From: Baffinella frigidus
Lineage: Eukaryota; Cryptophyceae; Cryptomonadales; Baffinellaceae
DNA length: 11,079 nt
Assembly (NCBI GenBank): GCA_026770585.1
Contig: MU646381.1
Coordinates: 123,068-134,146 of the forward strand
Direction: 5' to 3'
The notes under the pieces are model-generated. The model searched no databases. It worked only from the letters and a program-made list of their open reading frames with translations, and was not told where the DNA came from. Below, piece by piece: positions 1 through 6,167 of this stretch. Every line of letters starts with the position of its first letter. The stretch's first letter is position 1. Both the position numbers and the translations under genes were made by a program.

Positions 1-300
1 GGGCGTGTATGCGATAATTATGAGGCCCGCCTCAGAAACGGCATGGGCTCGCCTCAGGACCGGAATGGGGTACGCTGCGGGGTACAGGGGTACCTCGCTC
101 CTAAGAAACCGCCCCCCCCCCTAGGACCACCATAGGGCCCTAGGCATAGGCCTACTGTAGGGTCCTAGAGGGAGGCGGTTTCTTATGAGCGAGGTACCCC
201 TGTAGATAGGCCCACCTCAGGACTGGCCTGGGTAGGGCCGCTTTGGGATAGATAGGCCCGCCTCAGGAAAGGCCCAGGATAGGTGGGATACACCCGTTTC
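1..300. repeat. Degenerate ~46-bp minisatellite, split by a MITE
   Basis: The motif AGGCCCGCCTCAGGA and close variants recur at 23-35, 45-59, 208-222 and 254-268. Each is followed by a segment like GGCCTGGGTA and CGCTTTGGGATA. Two units are clear at 205-250 and from 251 onward, giving a unit of about 46 bp. The family-A MITE at 85-202 interrupts the array exactly at a unit boundary. Array type and function are unknown. Confidence 0.6.
85..202 (+). mobile_element. Family-A MITE, copy 1 (intact, 118 bp)
   Basis: The left end is CAGGGG-TACCTCGCTC-CTAAG and the right end is its near-perfect reverse complement. TA flanks both sides (83-84 and 203-204). A poly-C tract follows the left TIR, and CTAGGACCACCATAGG to GTAGGGTCCTAG forms the core. 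I use this core order as the + orientation of the family. There is no coding capacity, so it is non-autonomous. TA duplication and CAGGG-type ends fit the Tc1/mariner/pogo group, but no transposase is present to confirm this. Confidence 0.9.
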
Positions 301-340
301 GGGACAAGTAAGGGGGGGGGGTGGAAGCGATTGCGCGTGG

Positions 341-362
341 TACAGCGGAATCTCGCATAACA
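341..362 (+). mobile_element. Possible relic of a family-A left end
   Basis: TACAGCGGAATCTCGCATAA resembles the family-A left end (TACAGGGGTACCTCGCTCAT) with three substitutions and a two-base deletion. No matching right end is seen, so this may be chance. Confidence 0.25.
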
Positions 363-415
363 GTAGTTTGCTAAAGTCAACTGAGTGTTTGAAAGTCTGG
401 CGGCGGCAAGGAAGG

Positions 416-481
416 CCTTTCTACAAAACAAGTTCTGGTGTCCGCCTATGTTGGAAGATCGAAGAACCTAACGGACCTAGA
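416..481 (-). repeat. Dispersed repeat C, copy 1
   Basis: Read on the minus strand this gives GGTCCGTTAGGTTCTTCGA, then CCAACATAGGCGGACACCAG and a CAGAACTT-type end. It matches 8963-9028 over about 65 bp and 5161-5208 in part. No terminal repeats or target duplications are clear and no product is recognisable. Confidence 0.6.
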
Positions 482-597
482 GGAACATCTGACGCCTGTT
501 CGGCGTACATAGTCTTCCGACCCGGCCCGGGCTCTCTAGACTTCAATCTTGCCGCCAGCCTCAACACTTCAGTTCAGCGCCAGTGCCCTTTGATGTA

Positions 598-714
598 CAG
601 GGGTACCTCGCTCATAAGAAAGTGCCTCCCCCTAGGACCCTACAGGAGGCCTGTGCCTAGGGCCCTACGGTGGTCCTAGGCAGGGGGCGGTTTCTTATGA
701 GCGAGGTACCCCTG
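598..714 (-). mobile_element. Family-A MITE, copy 2 (intact, 117 bp)
   Basis: Both ends are of the CAGGGGTACCTCGCTCATAA type, flanked by TA at 596-597 and 715-716. The core reads CTAGGACCCTACAGG to ACGGTGGTCCTAGG, the reverse complement of the copy 1 core. The element is therefore inserted in the opposite orientation. The arms contain facing C-rich and G-rich tracts. Confidence 0.9.
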
Positions 715-723
715 TACATTGTA

Positions 724-933
724 CAGGAGAACCTCGATTTTGATAACACGCTTCCCCCATAGGACCACCCTACGATGCTAGACATTGGTTTCGATCCGTT
801 ATAAACGCACTTCATCTCTCTGATATCTAGAGACCTCCAGCAGGGAGCTTTCCTAAAATTCCTCGAACGTTGTGACTGAACGTTTCTGTAGGGTCCTAGG
901 AGGAGGCGCTTTCTTATGAGCGAGGCAACCCTG
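724..933 (+). mobile_element. Expanded family-A MITE carrying ~93 bp of foreign sequence
   Basis: The left end at 724 is diverged (CAGGAGAACCTCGATTTTGATAA) and continues as CCCCCATAGGACCACC. The right end at 887-933 is well conserved (CTGTAGGGTCCTAGG, then TTTCTTATGAGCGAGG). TA lies at 722-723 and 934-935. The middle, about 778-886, is not MITE core. It includes GGTTTCGATCCGTTATAAAC, which matches the tandem-array repeat at 8255, 8605, 8914 and 9029. It is either a captured segment or a later insertion. Confidence 0.7.
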
Positions 934-935
934 TA

Positions 936-1175
936 GATGCAAGCAGGGCAAATCAATGCGGGCACACAGAACAGCGTTTTGAATTGAATAGTGTACACAC
1001 ACAGTAGAGCACAGGCCTGTCGCCCGCCAACCCTCCACGCCCTAGCACCAGAGGAGAACGGCACGTCCCCCCGAAGAGAGCGCCACCAGAACCATCCTGG
1101 CTTTCCTGCTGGGGCTCCCAGAGAAGAGAGATCCCCCGACGGGGGCGTCGCCTGTCGTTCGCCGCCTGGTCACCT
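936..1175. other. No gene seen; possible 3' flank of the minus-strand exon
   Basis: No repeat or conserved reading frame stands out. It lies directly downstream (minus strand) of the stop codon at 1176-1178, so it could hold a 3' untranslated region. No clear poly(A) signal is visible. Confidence 0.3.
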
Positions 1176-1388
1176 CTAATCGTTGCCCTTCTTCGTCTTG
1201 ATGATCTGGGCTTGCAAGAGCTGGAGCGCGGCAGTCAGCTGGAGCCCGTTGGCCACAAGGACGGAAGCAGCCTGGAGCGCGGCAGTAACAGACCCTAAGC
1301 TTGCTACTAACTGTGAGCGACAGACCCTAAGCTTGCTACTAACGGCGAGAGCCTCGGCCGGGGCGGTATTCGAGCGATTTTCATGCTG
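1176..1388 (-). CDS. Probable 3'-terminal exon of an unrecognised Ala/Leu/Gln-rich protein
   Basis: On the minus strand an open frame of 70 codons ends at TAG (1176-1178), with the C-terminus LLQAQIIKTKKGND. In the last 35 codons, 29 end in G or C, a coding-type bias. The tail contains TAALQ twice, 17 residues apart, from an exact 15-bp DNA repeat at 1221-1235 and 1272-1286 (51-bp period, in frame). The composition suggests an amphipathic helix. There is no in-frame ATG, and the frame begins after a stop at 1389-1391 that is followed by CAG, a possible splice acceptor. A 32-bp tandem duplication (1288-1343) near the 5' side may have altered the frame or splice site. I do not recognise the family. 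It may be a gene end or a pseudogene remnant. Confidence 0.45.
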   Translation of the reverse strand, partial: QHENRSNTAPAEALAVSSKLRVCRSQLVASLGSVTAALQAASVLVANGLQLTAALQLLQAQIIKTKKGND

Positions 1389-1788
1389 TCAAGTCGTGGA
1401 ACCGCGTGGCACACGGTGGCCTTGCAACTGGCAGCGTTTATTTGCCACTGGCACTCGGAATCCCAGAGTAGCCCGTGTTTGTCAACCTGAGAAACCTGTG
1501 CCCTTTTTTGACGCATGCAAATTTGGGTGCGCAAGTGTCTTGTGGCAGTACCCTGTGGGGCGAGCAGGTGGCGTCTCGTCCAATGCATCTTCGAGTGGTG
1601 AGGCAGGCTCTCGTGCCGCTGTGGCCGAGTCCGGTGGGTCCCCAGCGCAGTTTATGGGTTGTGATGTCTTGGATGGGTGTTGTATCGTTCTACATGGGAC
1701 CTATGTGCAGTCATCGCTGCCTCTTTCAGTGTGCATCTGCATGTTTCGTGAAATCATGCAGGTTTCACTGCTGACAGTCTGGTGCTGA
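1183..1788 (+). CDS. Long open frame of doubtful coding status
   Basis: This is the second-longest open frame in the window (201 codons from ATG). Its first third overlaps the better-supported minus-strand exon, so the true start, if any, lies later. The second half has a Ser/Gly/Ala-rich stretch (VSSNASSSGEAGSRAAVAES) and many cysteines, with no domain I recognise. Third-position bias is weak. No promoter or splice context supports it. It may be chance, or an exon with undefined borders. Confidence 0.15.
   Translation: MPFFVLMIWACKSWSAAVSWSPLATRTEAAWSAAVTDPKLATNCERQTLSLLLTARASAGAVFERFSCCQVVEPRGTRWPCNWQRLFATGTRNPRVARVCQPEKPVPFFDACKFGCASVLWQYPVGRAGGVSSNASSSGEAGSRAAVAESGGSPAQFMGCDVLDGCCIVLHGTYVQSSLPLSVCICMFREIMQVSLLTVWC
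1288..1351. repeat. 32-bp tandem duplication
   Basis: The 24-base string ACAGACCCTAAGCTTGC-TACTAAC is present identically at 1288-1311 and 1320-1343, giving a 32-bp period. Because 32 is not a multiple of three, the duplication shifts the minus-strand reading frame it overlaps. Confidence 0.9.
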
Positions 1789-1859
1789 GCTTCTTCGGCC
1801 CAAACATCTCCCAATGGACCTGATGTCTTCGGCCCCGATCAGTATTGGGACAGATCTGA

Positions 1860-2215
1860 AAGTTGGTAGGCTCCGATTTTTGAAGGCATGCCCTCACCTC
1901 ATGTGTCGCTACCTCTTCCATCGCTTCATTTCGCCCTGAATTTTACTACTCGAACCCCACTGCTGGCTCGAGTTTTGGTCGAGGAGTTTCATAAGCTCTA
2001 GAGTTTGGACCTCCATATGGTTGGAAACAAGTTTGTGAAGAGGCGGGAGGGTCATCTAAGGATTATACCAGGATCTCAACTTTTGATGGTCGGCCCCCAT
2101 TTCGCCCTAAATGGTACCACTCAACCCTCACCCATGCTGGAGTTTTGGTCGGGGAGTTTCCCAAACCGTAGGGGCTGGGCCTCCATATGATAGGAAACGA
2201 GTTTGTGAAGAGGTT
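1860..2215. repeat. Two diverged tandem copies of a ~171-bp repeat
   Basis: ATTTCGCCCT at 1928 and 2099 anchors two copies with a 171-bp period. Shared blocks follow in order: GAGTTTTGGTCG-GGAGTTTC, then GGACCTCCATATG and GGAAACAAGTTTGTGAAGAGG (the second copy has GGCCTCCATATGATAGGAAACG). On the minus strand the first copy is open and reads HKLVSNHMEVQTLELMKLL. The second copy has an internal stop, so coding is unlikely. Confidence 0.7.
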
Positions 2216-2279
2216 CTCCTTCTTTCGACCGGCGCCTCCGATCACACAGGTGAGCGTATTCCAGTTCCTATCACCGAAA

Positions 2280-2327
2280 CTACACACCAATAATTATTGG
2301 CCACGAATCTACACACCAATAATTATT
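2280..2327. repeat. 19-bp perfect direct repeat, 29-bp period
   Basis: CTACACACCAATAATTATT occurs at 2280-2298 and again at 2309-2327. Each copy ends in the palindrome AATAATTATT. A local duplication or paired protein-binding sites are both possible. Confidence 0.85.
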
Positions 2328-2329
2328 TT

Positions 2330-2480
2330 CAGAGCGTCAAAGCAGAAGGTGCGTACCTGAAATTGTCGGCTCGAGCGGCTGGTAGCCATGTTTTTCACTG
2401 AGATTCTTGCCACAACTTGGTGAGGTTTATGCTAGCACATGATTCAATCATTTAATCGTCCTACACGAGGTATCCCTGGA
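2330..2480. other. No gene seen; possible MITE right-end relic at its edge
   Basis: Nothing coding or repetitive stands out until CACGAGGTATCCCTGG (2464-2479). That string resembles a family-A right end (GCGAGGTACCCCTG) and abuts the next MITE copy. Confidence 0.35.
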
Positions 2481-2600
2481 CAGGGGTACCTCGATCATCA
2501 TACCCCCCCCCCCCTCTCCAAGGACCACCATAGGATCATAGGCATGGTCCTACTGTAGGGTCCTAGGGGGAGGGGTTTTCTTATGAGCGGGGCACCCTTG
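2481..2600 (+). mobile_element. Family-A MITE, copy 4 (full length, diverged, 120 bp)
   Basis: The left end is CAGGGGTACCTCGATCATCA with a C12 tract. The core is AGGACCACCATAGG to GTAGGGTCCTAGG, and the right end is TTATGAGCGGGGCACCCTTG. TA follows at 2601-2602, but the left flank is GA rather than TA. Several TIR substitutions suggest an older copy. Confidence 0.85.
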
Positions 2601-2619
2601 TAGGCGCTCACAGTTGCTG

Positions 2620-2812
2620 ACGCACCCTGCGTCCCCTGGAACAGGACATCGTCGAGCACCACTTCGCCCACCAGCGCCAGAGGGGCGGATCGAGGGTAAG
2701 GGATGCGCGGGCCTCTTCTGCCTCCTCCTCCTCCACGGACGACGAGTATGCGGAGATGCCTGTCATGGGATGGGGAAACCCACATCCCCTCGTTCAACGC
2801 TCGGGGGGCTGA
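2620..2812 (+). CDS. Exon-like segment, strand uncertain
   Basis: On the plus strand a frame ends at TGA 2810-2812. The stretch DIVEHHFAHQRQRGGSR (2645-2695) has 16 of 17 codons ending in G or C, and 42 of 55 do so to the stop. GCTGAC (2615-2620), a short pyrimidine-rich stretch and CAG at 2642-2644 look like a branch point and acceptor. GTAAGG at 2696 could be a donor, which would make the real exon about 50-75 bp. The minus strand is also open here and reads the protein-like VGEVVLDDVLFQGTQGASAT, with fair third-position bias. I cannot decide the strand. Adjacency to MITE copy 4 suggests an old gene fragment. No family is recognised. Confidence 0.35.
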
Positions 2813-3250
2813 TGATGTGAGAATGTGTGTGGCTGTGGGGCCAGAGTGTAAAATAAAACAGCTGTTCATGCTACGCTATACTGCAAATCATGCAGCGTGG
2901 GAAAGTAGTGTGGGCGGTGCGGGCCCGGGGCAGCGAAACTGTCTTTCAAGCAACTGCGTTCAGTGTTTTACAAACAAATTGTACATTTAGAGCTTTTCGA
3001 GCACACAAATTGTACATTTCGAGCACACACAAACATGTAAGACCACCCCTGCGAGTTTCAAATGAATACTCGAAGCCAATCCGTCCGAAAAAATAGAGGC
3101 TGCTAGTGAAAACCGGGCCATATGCGGTGATAATGCAACGCACTTGTGTGAAAATACCAGAAATGTACATGCCACGGTGATGTACATGTCCCTGATACCT
3201 TGGATGATATCCTGTTTCTGTGGGGATTCGTTCATGGAGGTCATTCCGCA
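2813..3250. other. No gene seen; short repeats only
   Basis: Short open frames here overlap on both strands with no codon bias. AAATTGTACATTT occurs near 2977 and again near 3008 (about 31 bp apart), and ATGTACATG recurs around 3162-3188. TGTGGGGATTCGT at 3219 reappears with one extra G near 3609. Confidence 0.4.
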
Positions 3251-3251
3251 T

Positions 3252-3282
3252 GGGGCAGTTTCTTATGAGCGAGGTACCCCTG
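3252..3282. mobile_element. Solo right end of a family-A MITE
   Basis: GGGGCAGTTTCTTATGAGCG continues as AGGTACCCCTG and is followed by TA (3283-3284). No left half or core is present, so this is a truncated copy of about 31 bp. Confidence 0.8.
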
Positions 3283-3330
3283 TATGGGCGTTTCTTGTTG
3301 AGGAACCATGGGCGTTTCTGGTTTTGAGAT
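3283..3330. repeat. ATGGGCGTTTCTTGTT repeat, also at 7894
   Basis: ATGGGCGTTTCTTGTT at 3284 is followed 25 bp later by ATGGGCGTTTCTGGTT, then TTGAGAT. The 21-bp segment at 3310-3330 matches 7894-7914 with one mismatch, so this is a short dispersed repeat. Confidence 0.65.
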
Positions 3331-3332
3331 AA

Positions 3333-3727
3333 GGGGGCAAAGGGTTTTAAGAGGGTTGCTAGCCCCCTGTGTCTAGTAAAAAAGGGAACGGACTGTGTTT
3401 CTTTGTGTTGTTCGTGCGTCTTGTTTTTGTTTTTGTTTTTGATTTACCAATATCTTGACGGAATGTTGTTGTTTCTGAAGCTTGAACTGCCCTTCACGTT
3501 TCTGACGTCCGTACATTGGGGGAAAACCCCACACAACCACACTGCTCTCCTTTCATCTTTGGTGTCTAGCTGACTTCGCCCCATACCCCCACTCAATCCC
3601 TCTCACCTTGTGGGGGATTCGTGATTGAAGCTCTTGACCTTCAGGAACTCGACGGGTTCTGACCCCCTCCCTAAAGGGGTTTGCGAGGGTTCCTAACCCC
3701 CTGCGTCTGAATGAGGCATTGTTTGCG
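3333..3727. other. Gene-free stretch with a diverged direct repeat and a TTTTTG microsatellite
   Basis: AAAGGGTTTTAAGAGGGTTG then CTAGCCCCCTGTGTCT (near 3339) resembles AAAGGGGTTTGCGAGGGTTC then CTAACCCCCTGCGTCT (near 3674). Three TTTTTG units lie at 3424-3441. No open frame has coding character. The paired repeats could be remnants of element ends, but no target duplication is seen. Confidence 0.5.
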
Positions 3728-3866
3728 ATTTAGGGTTTAGGGTTTATTGTTTAGGGATTATTAGGGTTTAGGGTTTAGGGATTAGGATTTAGGGTTTAGG
3801 ATTTTTGCGTGGGGTTCAGGGTTTAGGGTTCAAGAAACATGGATTAGGGTTTAGTCAATAGGCAGT
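3728..3866 (+). repeat. Interstitial telomere-like TTTAGGG tract, degenerate
   Basis: TTTAGGG units, perfect and one-off (TTAGGG, TTCAGGG, ATTAGGG, TTTAGGA), fill this stretch. Similar units resume after the inserted elements at 4286-4346 (GGTTTAGA, TTTTAGGG, TTCAGGG, TTGAGGG), so the two parts look like one array split by transposons. Confidence 0.8.
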
Positions 3867-3908
3867 AGCGCTATTGTTCAGGCTTGATTGTTTTATGGTT
3901 CATGATTT

Positions 3909-4280
3909 ACAGGGGTATCTGGGCTATAAGAACACGGACGCTCCGATATCGGCCAGTGTCTCTTTTCTTAAATTAGTACTACTGTAGAGGGTCGACTAAA
4001 CGCAAGATTTAGTTTAAACCTCTGCTACTAAATTAAGAAAACGGGGGACCCAAATTTGGTCTGCTTTCTTAAGTTCTGGTTTTTTATAACCCAGATACAG
4101 GGCTTACTCGATTAGAAGGTCAAATTTTGTTTATGCGGTGGGTGTGTGACCTTAAATAATTAAGGTTCGCATCAAGTGTGGTGTGGTGTGGGACCTTAAA
4201 TAATTAAGGTCCACATCTCAGTTTACGGTGTGTGACCTTCTATTATGTGACCTTATTCTCGAGTAAGCCCTGTACCCATA
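3909..4280. mobile_element. Outer MITE ('family B'), split by a nested element
   Basis: The left TIR from 3911 (CAGGGGTATCTGGGCTATAA) is matched inversely by TTATAACCCAGATA at 4084-4097, continued as CCCATA at 4275-4280 once the inner element is removed. An internal stem pairs 3963-3990 with 4019-4041 (TTTTCTTAAATTAGTA against TACTAAATTAAGAAAA). There is no coding capacity. The end resembles family A in its first bases (CAGGGGTAYCT), suggesting related transposases. The exact right boundary is uncertain. Confidence 0.7.
4098..4272. mobile_element. Inner MITE ('family C'), 175 bp, TA-flanked
   Basis: The ends are CAGGGCTTACTCGA and TCGAGTAAGCCCTG (perfect inverts), flanked by TA at 4096-4097 and 4273-4274. 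Subterminal AGAAGGTCA is mirrored by TGACCTTCT. Inside, ACCTTAAATAATTAAGGT occurs twice (4149-4166 and 4193-4210, 44-bp period), each able to form a 7-bp hairpin. It is non-autonomous, with CAGGG-type termini and TA target duplication. Confidence 0.85.
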
Positions 4281-4525
4281 CAGGGGTCATGGTTTAGATT
4301 TCACGTTTTAGGGTAGATGATTCAGGGTGTGGGGTTGAGGGTTTAGAGAGTTTTGAAGGTGGAAGCTAGTCGAGAAACCAGCCGAAAGCAAAAACGGTTT
4401 TTCAGCAGATCCTTCATAGAAAGGAAGGGCGTGTCGTTGGGCTATGTTGGACGAAATCAAAACCTGAAGGACCTAAAGGAATGGCGAGGGCCCTGGCCTA
4501 CCATCAGACTCAAATTGGCCCTTTA

Positions 4526-4643
4526 CAGGGGTACCTCGCTCATAAGAAACCGCCCCCCCCCCGAGGGCCACCACAGGGCCCTAGGCATGGTCCTACTGTA
4601 GGGTCCTAGGGGGGGTTGGTTTCTTATGAGTGAGGTACCCCTG
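4526..4643 (+). mobile_element. Family-A MITE, copy 7 (intact, 118 bp)
   Basis: The left end CAGGGGTACCTCGCTCATAA is exact and the right end differs by one base (TTCTTATGAGTGAGG). TA lies on both sides (4524-4525 and 4644-4645). The core is GAGGGCCACCACAGG to GTAGGGTCCTAGG, with C10 and G7 tracts facing each other. Confidence 0.9.
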
Positions 4644-4996
4644 TAGGTCCTTGAGGTTCATGCAGACGACTCAGAAGGTCCACAGGACCTTGTGGCATGC
4701 CCCACCAAGTGCCTCTCTGGAATGTCGAACCTATGAGAGGTGGAGGCATGAGTCTTGGAAGGTCAAATGTGGTACAACCATCGCGGAATAGCCACGGGGT
4801 AAATTCAACCACATACAGCCGGATGGAGGAGTCGGCTCCCTGAAGGAGCCGACCTGAGCTGGATTGGATAACCGATCGGATGATCGGTTAACCAATCTAA
4901 CTCCTCCCTTTTCAAGAACCAGGCCCCACCCGGAATGGTAGGTCTATATCGATGAGACCAGGCTGATAAGTCTGTCGAAATTCGTGGACCTACCAA
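4624..4996 (-). pseudogene. Two abutting minus-strand frames, possibly one decayed frame
   Basis: The upstream frame (4805-4996) reads IPGGAWFLKREELDWLTDHP and ends at TGA. The next (4624-4812) overlaps it in another frame, reads VEFTPWLFRDGCTTFDLPRL and runs into the MITE copy 7 end. The two could be one sequence broken by a frameshift. However, third-position bias is weak and part of the first frame coincides with strong DNA hairpins (4825-4907), which argues against coding. No family is recognised. Confidence 0.15.
4825..4907. other. Three-stem folded structure
   Basis: An outer stem GGAGGAGT/ACTCCTCC (4825-4832 with 4900-4907) encloses two hairpins: GTCGGCTCC/GGAGCCGAC (4831-4839 with 4845-4853) and a 16-bp stem with one mismatch (4862-4877 with 4882-4897, GGAT loop). 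The outer stem and first hairpin compete for two bases. It could be a structured RNA or cruciform-forming DNA. No known RNA family is recognised. Confidence 0.5.
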
Positions 4997-5140
4997 ACCT
5001 CTCCTTCGTCGTTCACTTCATCTGCGCCAATCTTCGGGGAGCATCCCTCGGAGACAGACTGAGCGGGGTATAAAATGGACCGATCATAGTCTGGCAATGG
5101 CACGGGTTAGGCAATAACGGCGAACCCTCTTTAATAAATT

Positions 5141-5208
5141 CAGTAATCAGTAATCAGTAATCTTCGAGCTCCCATCATAGGCGGACACTGGAACTGTTGC
5201 TGCAGAAT
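5141..5208 (+). repeat. CAGTAAT triplet repeat followed by partial repeat C
   Basis: Three exact CAGTAAT units occupy 5141-5161. They run into TCTTCGAGCTCCCATCATAG, then GCGGACACTGGAAC (5161-5208), a partial copy of dispersed repeat C. Confidence 0.7.
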
Positions 5209-5456
5209 GACTTCAATTGGCCCGAAGACGACTGGCGTCCAGCGGTCAAGTCCCCCACTATTGACACTTGAACAGAAAAACAAACCCTTGCCCCGCCTTG
5301 AATACGTTGCGGTTTTATTGACCCCAACACAAGTGAGAACATGTGAGCAGCTATCCGCTAGGTTTGATGATTGGAGCTACGCGCTCGTGTTTTGAAAACA
5401 TATTTTTAAAGCTAGGATCCTATCGTCGATTCCCAGGAGCTCGTACGCGCTCGTAC
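5209..5456. other. No supported gene
   Basis: One 62-codon open frame from an ATG at 5207 ends at 5395, but it has no codon bias or recognisable motif. The rest is unremarkable apart from CTCGTACGCGCTCGTAC at 5439-5455. Confidence 0.3.
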
Positions 5457-5640
5457 TTTAGGTCCTTCAAGTTTTCAAGTTCTCCCAACATATCCTTATG
5501 CCAATGCCACGCCCTTCCGTAGAAAGGATCAGCAGAGAAAGCATTTTCACTACGAATTCGTATTCTTTTTTCTTTTTCTTTAATCAAAACCTGGCCCGGA
5601 GGCGGCGTAGCGTCTTTTCCCGAGGCGGGCCCGTCCTCCT

Positions 5641-5717
5641 GTGGCCTTTACGAAGCGTCGTAGCTTCGTAGGCCACTTTCAGAAGATGGCCTTTAGAAGG
5701 CCACTTCTAAAGTGGCC
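5641..5717. other. Two adjacent hairpins built on GGCC-TTT motifs
   Basis: GTGGCCTTTACGAAGC (5641-5656) pairs with GCTTCGTAGGCCAC (5663-5676). Next to it GGCCTTTAGAAG (5688-5699) pairs with CTTCTAAAGTGGCC (5704-5717). The stems share a GTGGCC..TTT theme, so they may derive from one duplicated palindrome. Confidence 0.6.
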
Positions 5718-5732
5718 TGGAGGATTTTTGTG

Positions 5733-6167
5733 CTAAAAACACCTTGGTCGCGCCATCTTCTTCTTCTGGCCAAGGGAAACCAAGGGGTCGGATTTTTCAA
5801 AATCCCCTTGACCTGGCGTGACATCCAGTCGCAAATAATGTGAAGAAAAAACCTCACGTGCCCAAGGCGCTGGGCACGCCGCACGCCGCACGAGCCATGG
5901 ATACCGGTAAGTTAACCCTTGCACGAGCCCACGGACCGCGCCCGGAGCCGGGAAACTACGAGAATCCAAATGGCTCCACCGCATGATGATAAAATCATCA
6001 TGGGGGGAACTCCGACACATCCTCTCGGAGTCAATAAGTGACATGATGGAGGCGAACCGCCGCGATATCTCACGTTCGGGGATAAAAGAATAGTAAAGAG
6101 TGTGCTGTTTACATGTGACCTTCTTAGCTTGCATTAATGGATTTCGAATCAATGGACTATTTACCAC
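5733..6167 (-). CDS. 144-codon open frame, coding status unclear
   Basis: The frame starts at ATG (6165-6167) and ends at TAG (5733-5735). It reads REISRRFASIMSLIDSERMC early and ends basic (GQKKKMARPRCF). I see no domain, signal peptide or membrane segment. The palindrome at 5982-6002 lies inside it. The region is free of the window's MITEs, so it could be single-copy DNA, but G/C bias at third positions is modest. On the opposite strand GCCATGG with a GTAAGT at 5903 imitates a start codon plus splice donor, so strand assignment is open. Confidence 0.2.
   Translation of the reverse strand: MVNSPLIRNPLMQAKKVTCKQHTLYYSFIPEREISRRFASIMSLIDSERMCRSSPHDDFIIMRWSHLDSRSFPAPGAVRGLVQGLTYRYPWLVRRAACPAPWAREVFSSHYLRLDVTPGQGDFEKSDPLVSLGQKKKMARPRCF
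5982..6002. other. 9-bp stem palindrome
   Basis: CATGATGAT and ATCATCATG flank a three-base AAA loop, a perfect 9-bp inverted repeat. Confidence 0.8.

Larger units (their letters stand above)
4383..5545. repeat. Diverged ~95-bp inverted repeats bounding ~1 kb
   Basis: The left arm 4383-4479 (minus) and right arm 5457-5545 (plus) share CTTTAGGTCCTTCA-GTTTT, CCAACATA, CACGCCCTTCC and AAGGATC-GC in the same order. The first part is related to dispersed repeat C. The interior holds a family-A MITE, short hairpins and a partial repeat C. It could be a decayed element with long terminal inverted repeats, or two independent insertions of one repeat. I see no transposase. Confidence 0.45.

Noticed and set aside
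657-1064. 135-codon minus-strand open frame
   Set aside because: It reads through two MITEs and their spacer, with no codon bias; it is open by chance.
1612-1645. GTGGCCGAGTCCGG resembling a tRNA-Ser/Leu D region
   Set aside because: No B box or cloverleaf follows.
2498-2869. 123-codon minus-strand frame as a full gene
   Set aside because: Its C-terminal third is MITE copy 4. Only the short biased island at 2620-2700 is worth keeping, and there the strand is unresolved.
3333-3714. LTR pair of a small retroelement
   Set aside because: The ~40-bp direct repeats are diverged, lack TG/CA ends, and show no primer-binding site or target duplication.
4930-5000. Hammerhead ribozyme-like core (CGATGAG, then a stem, then GTCGAAA) inside the GGTAGGTC/GACCTACC stem
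   Set aside because: The canonical CUGAUGA lacks its second base here, the alternative CTGATAA lacks the catalytic G, and no third stem with a cleavable UH site follows GAAA.
5896-5908. ATG in GCCATGG context followed at once by GTAAGT, as a first exon of the 7258 gene
   Set aside because: Joining it to the acceptor at 7217 gives an early stop and the wrong frame, so no link is supported.
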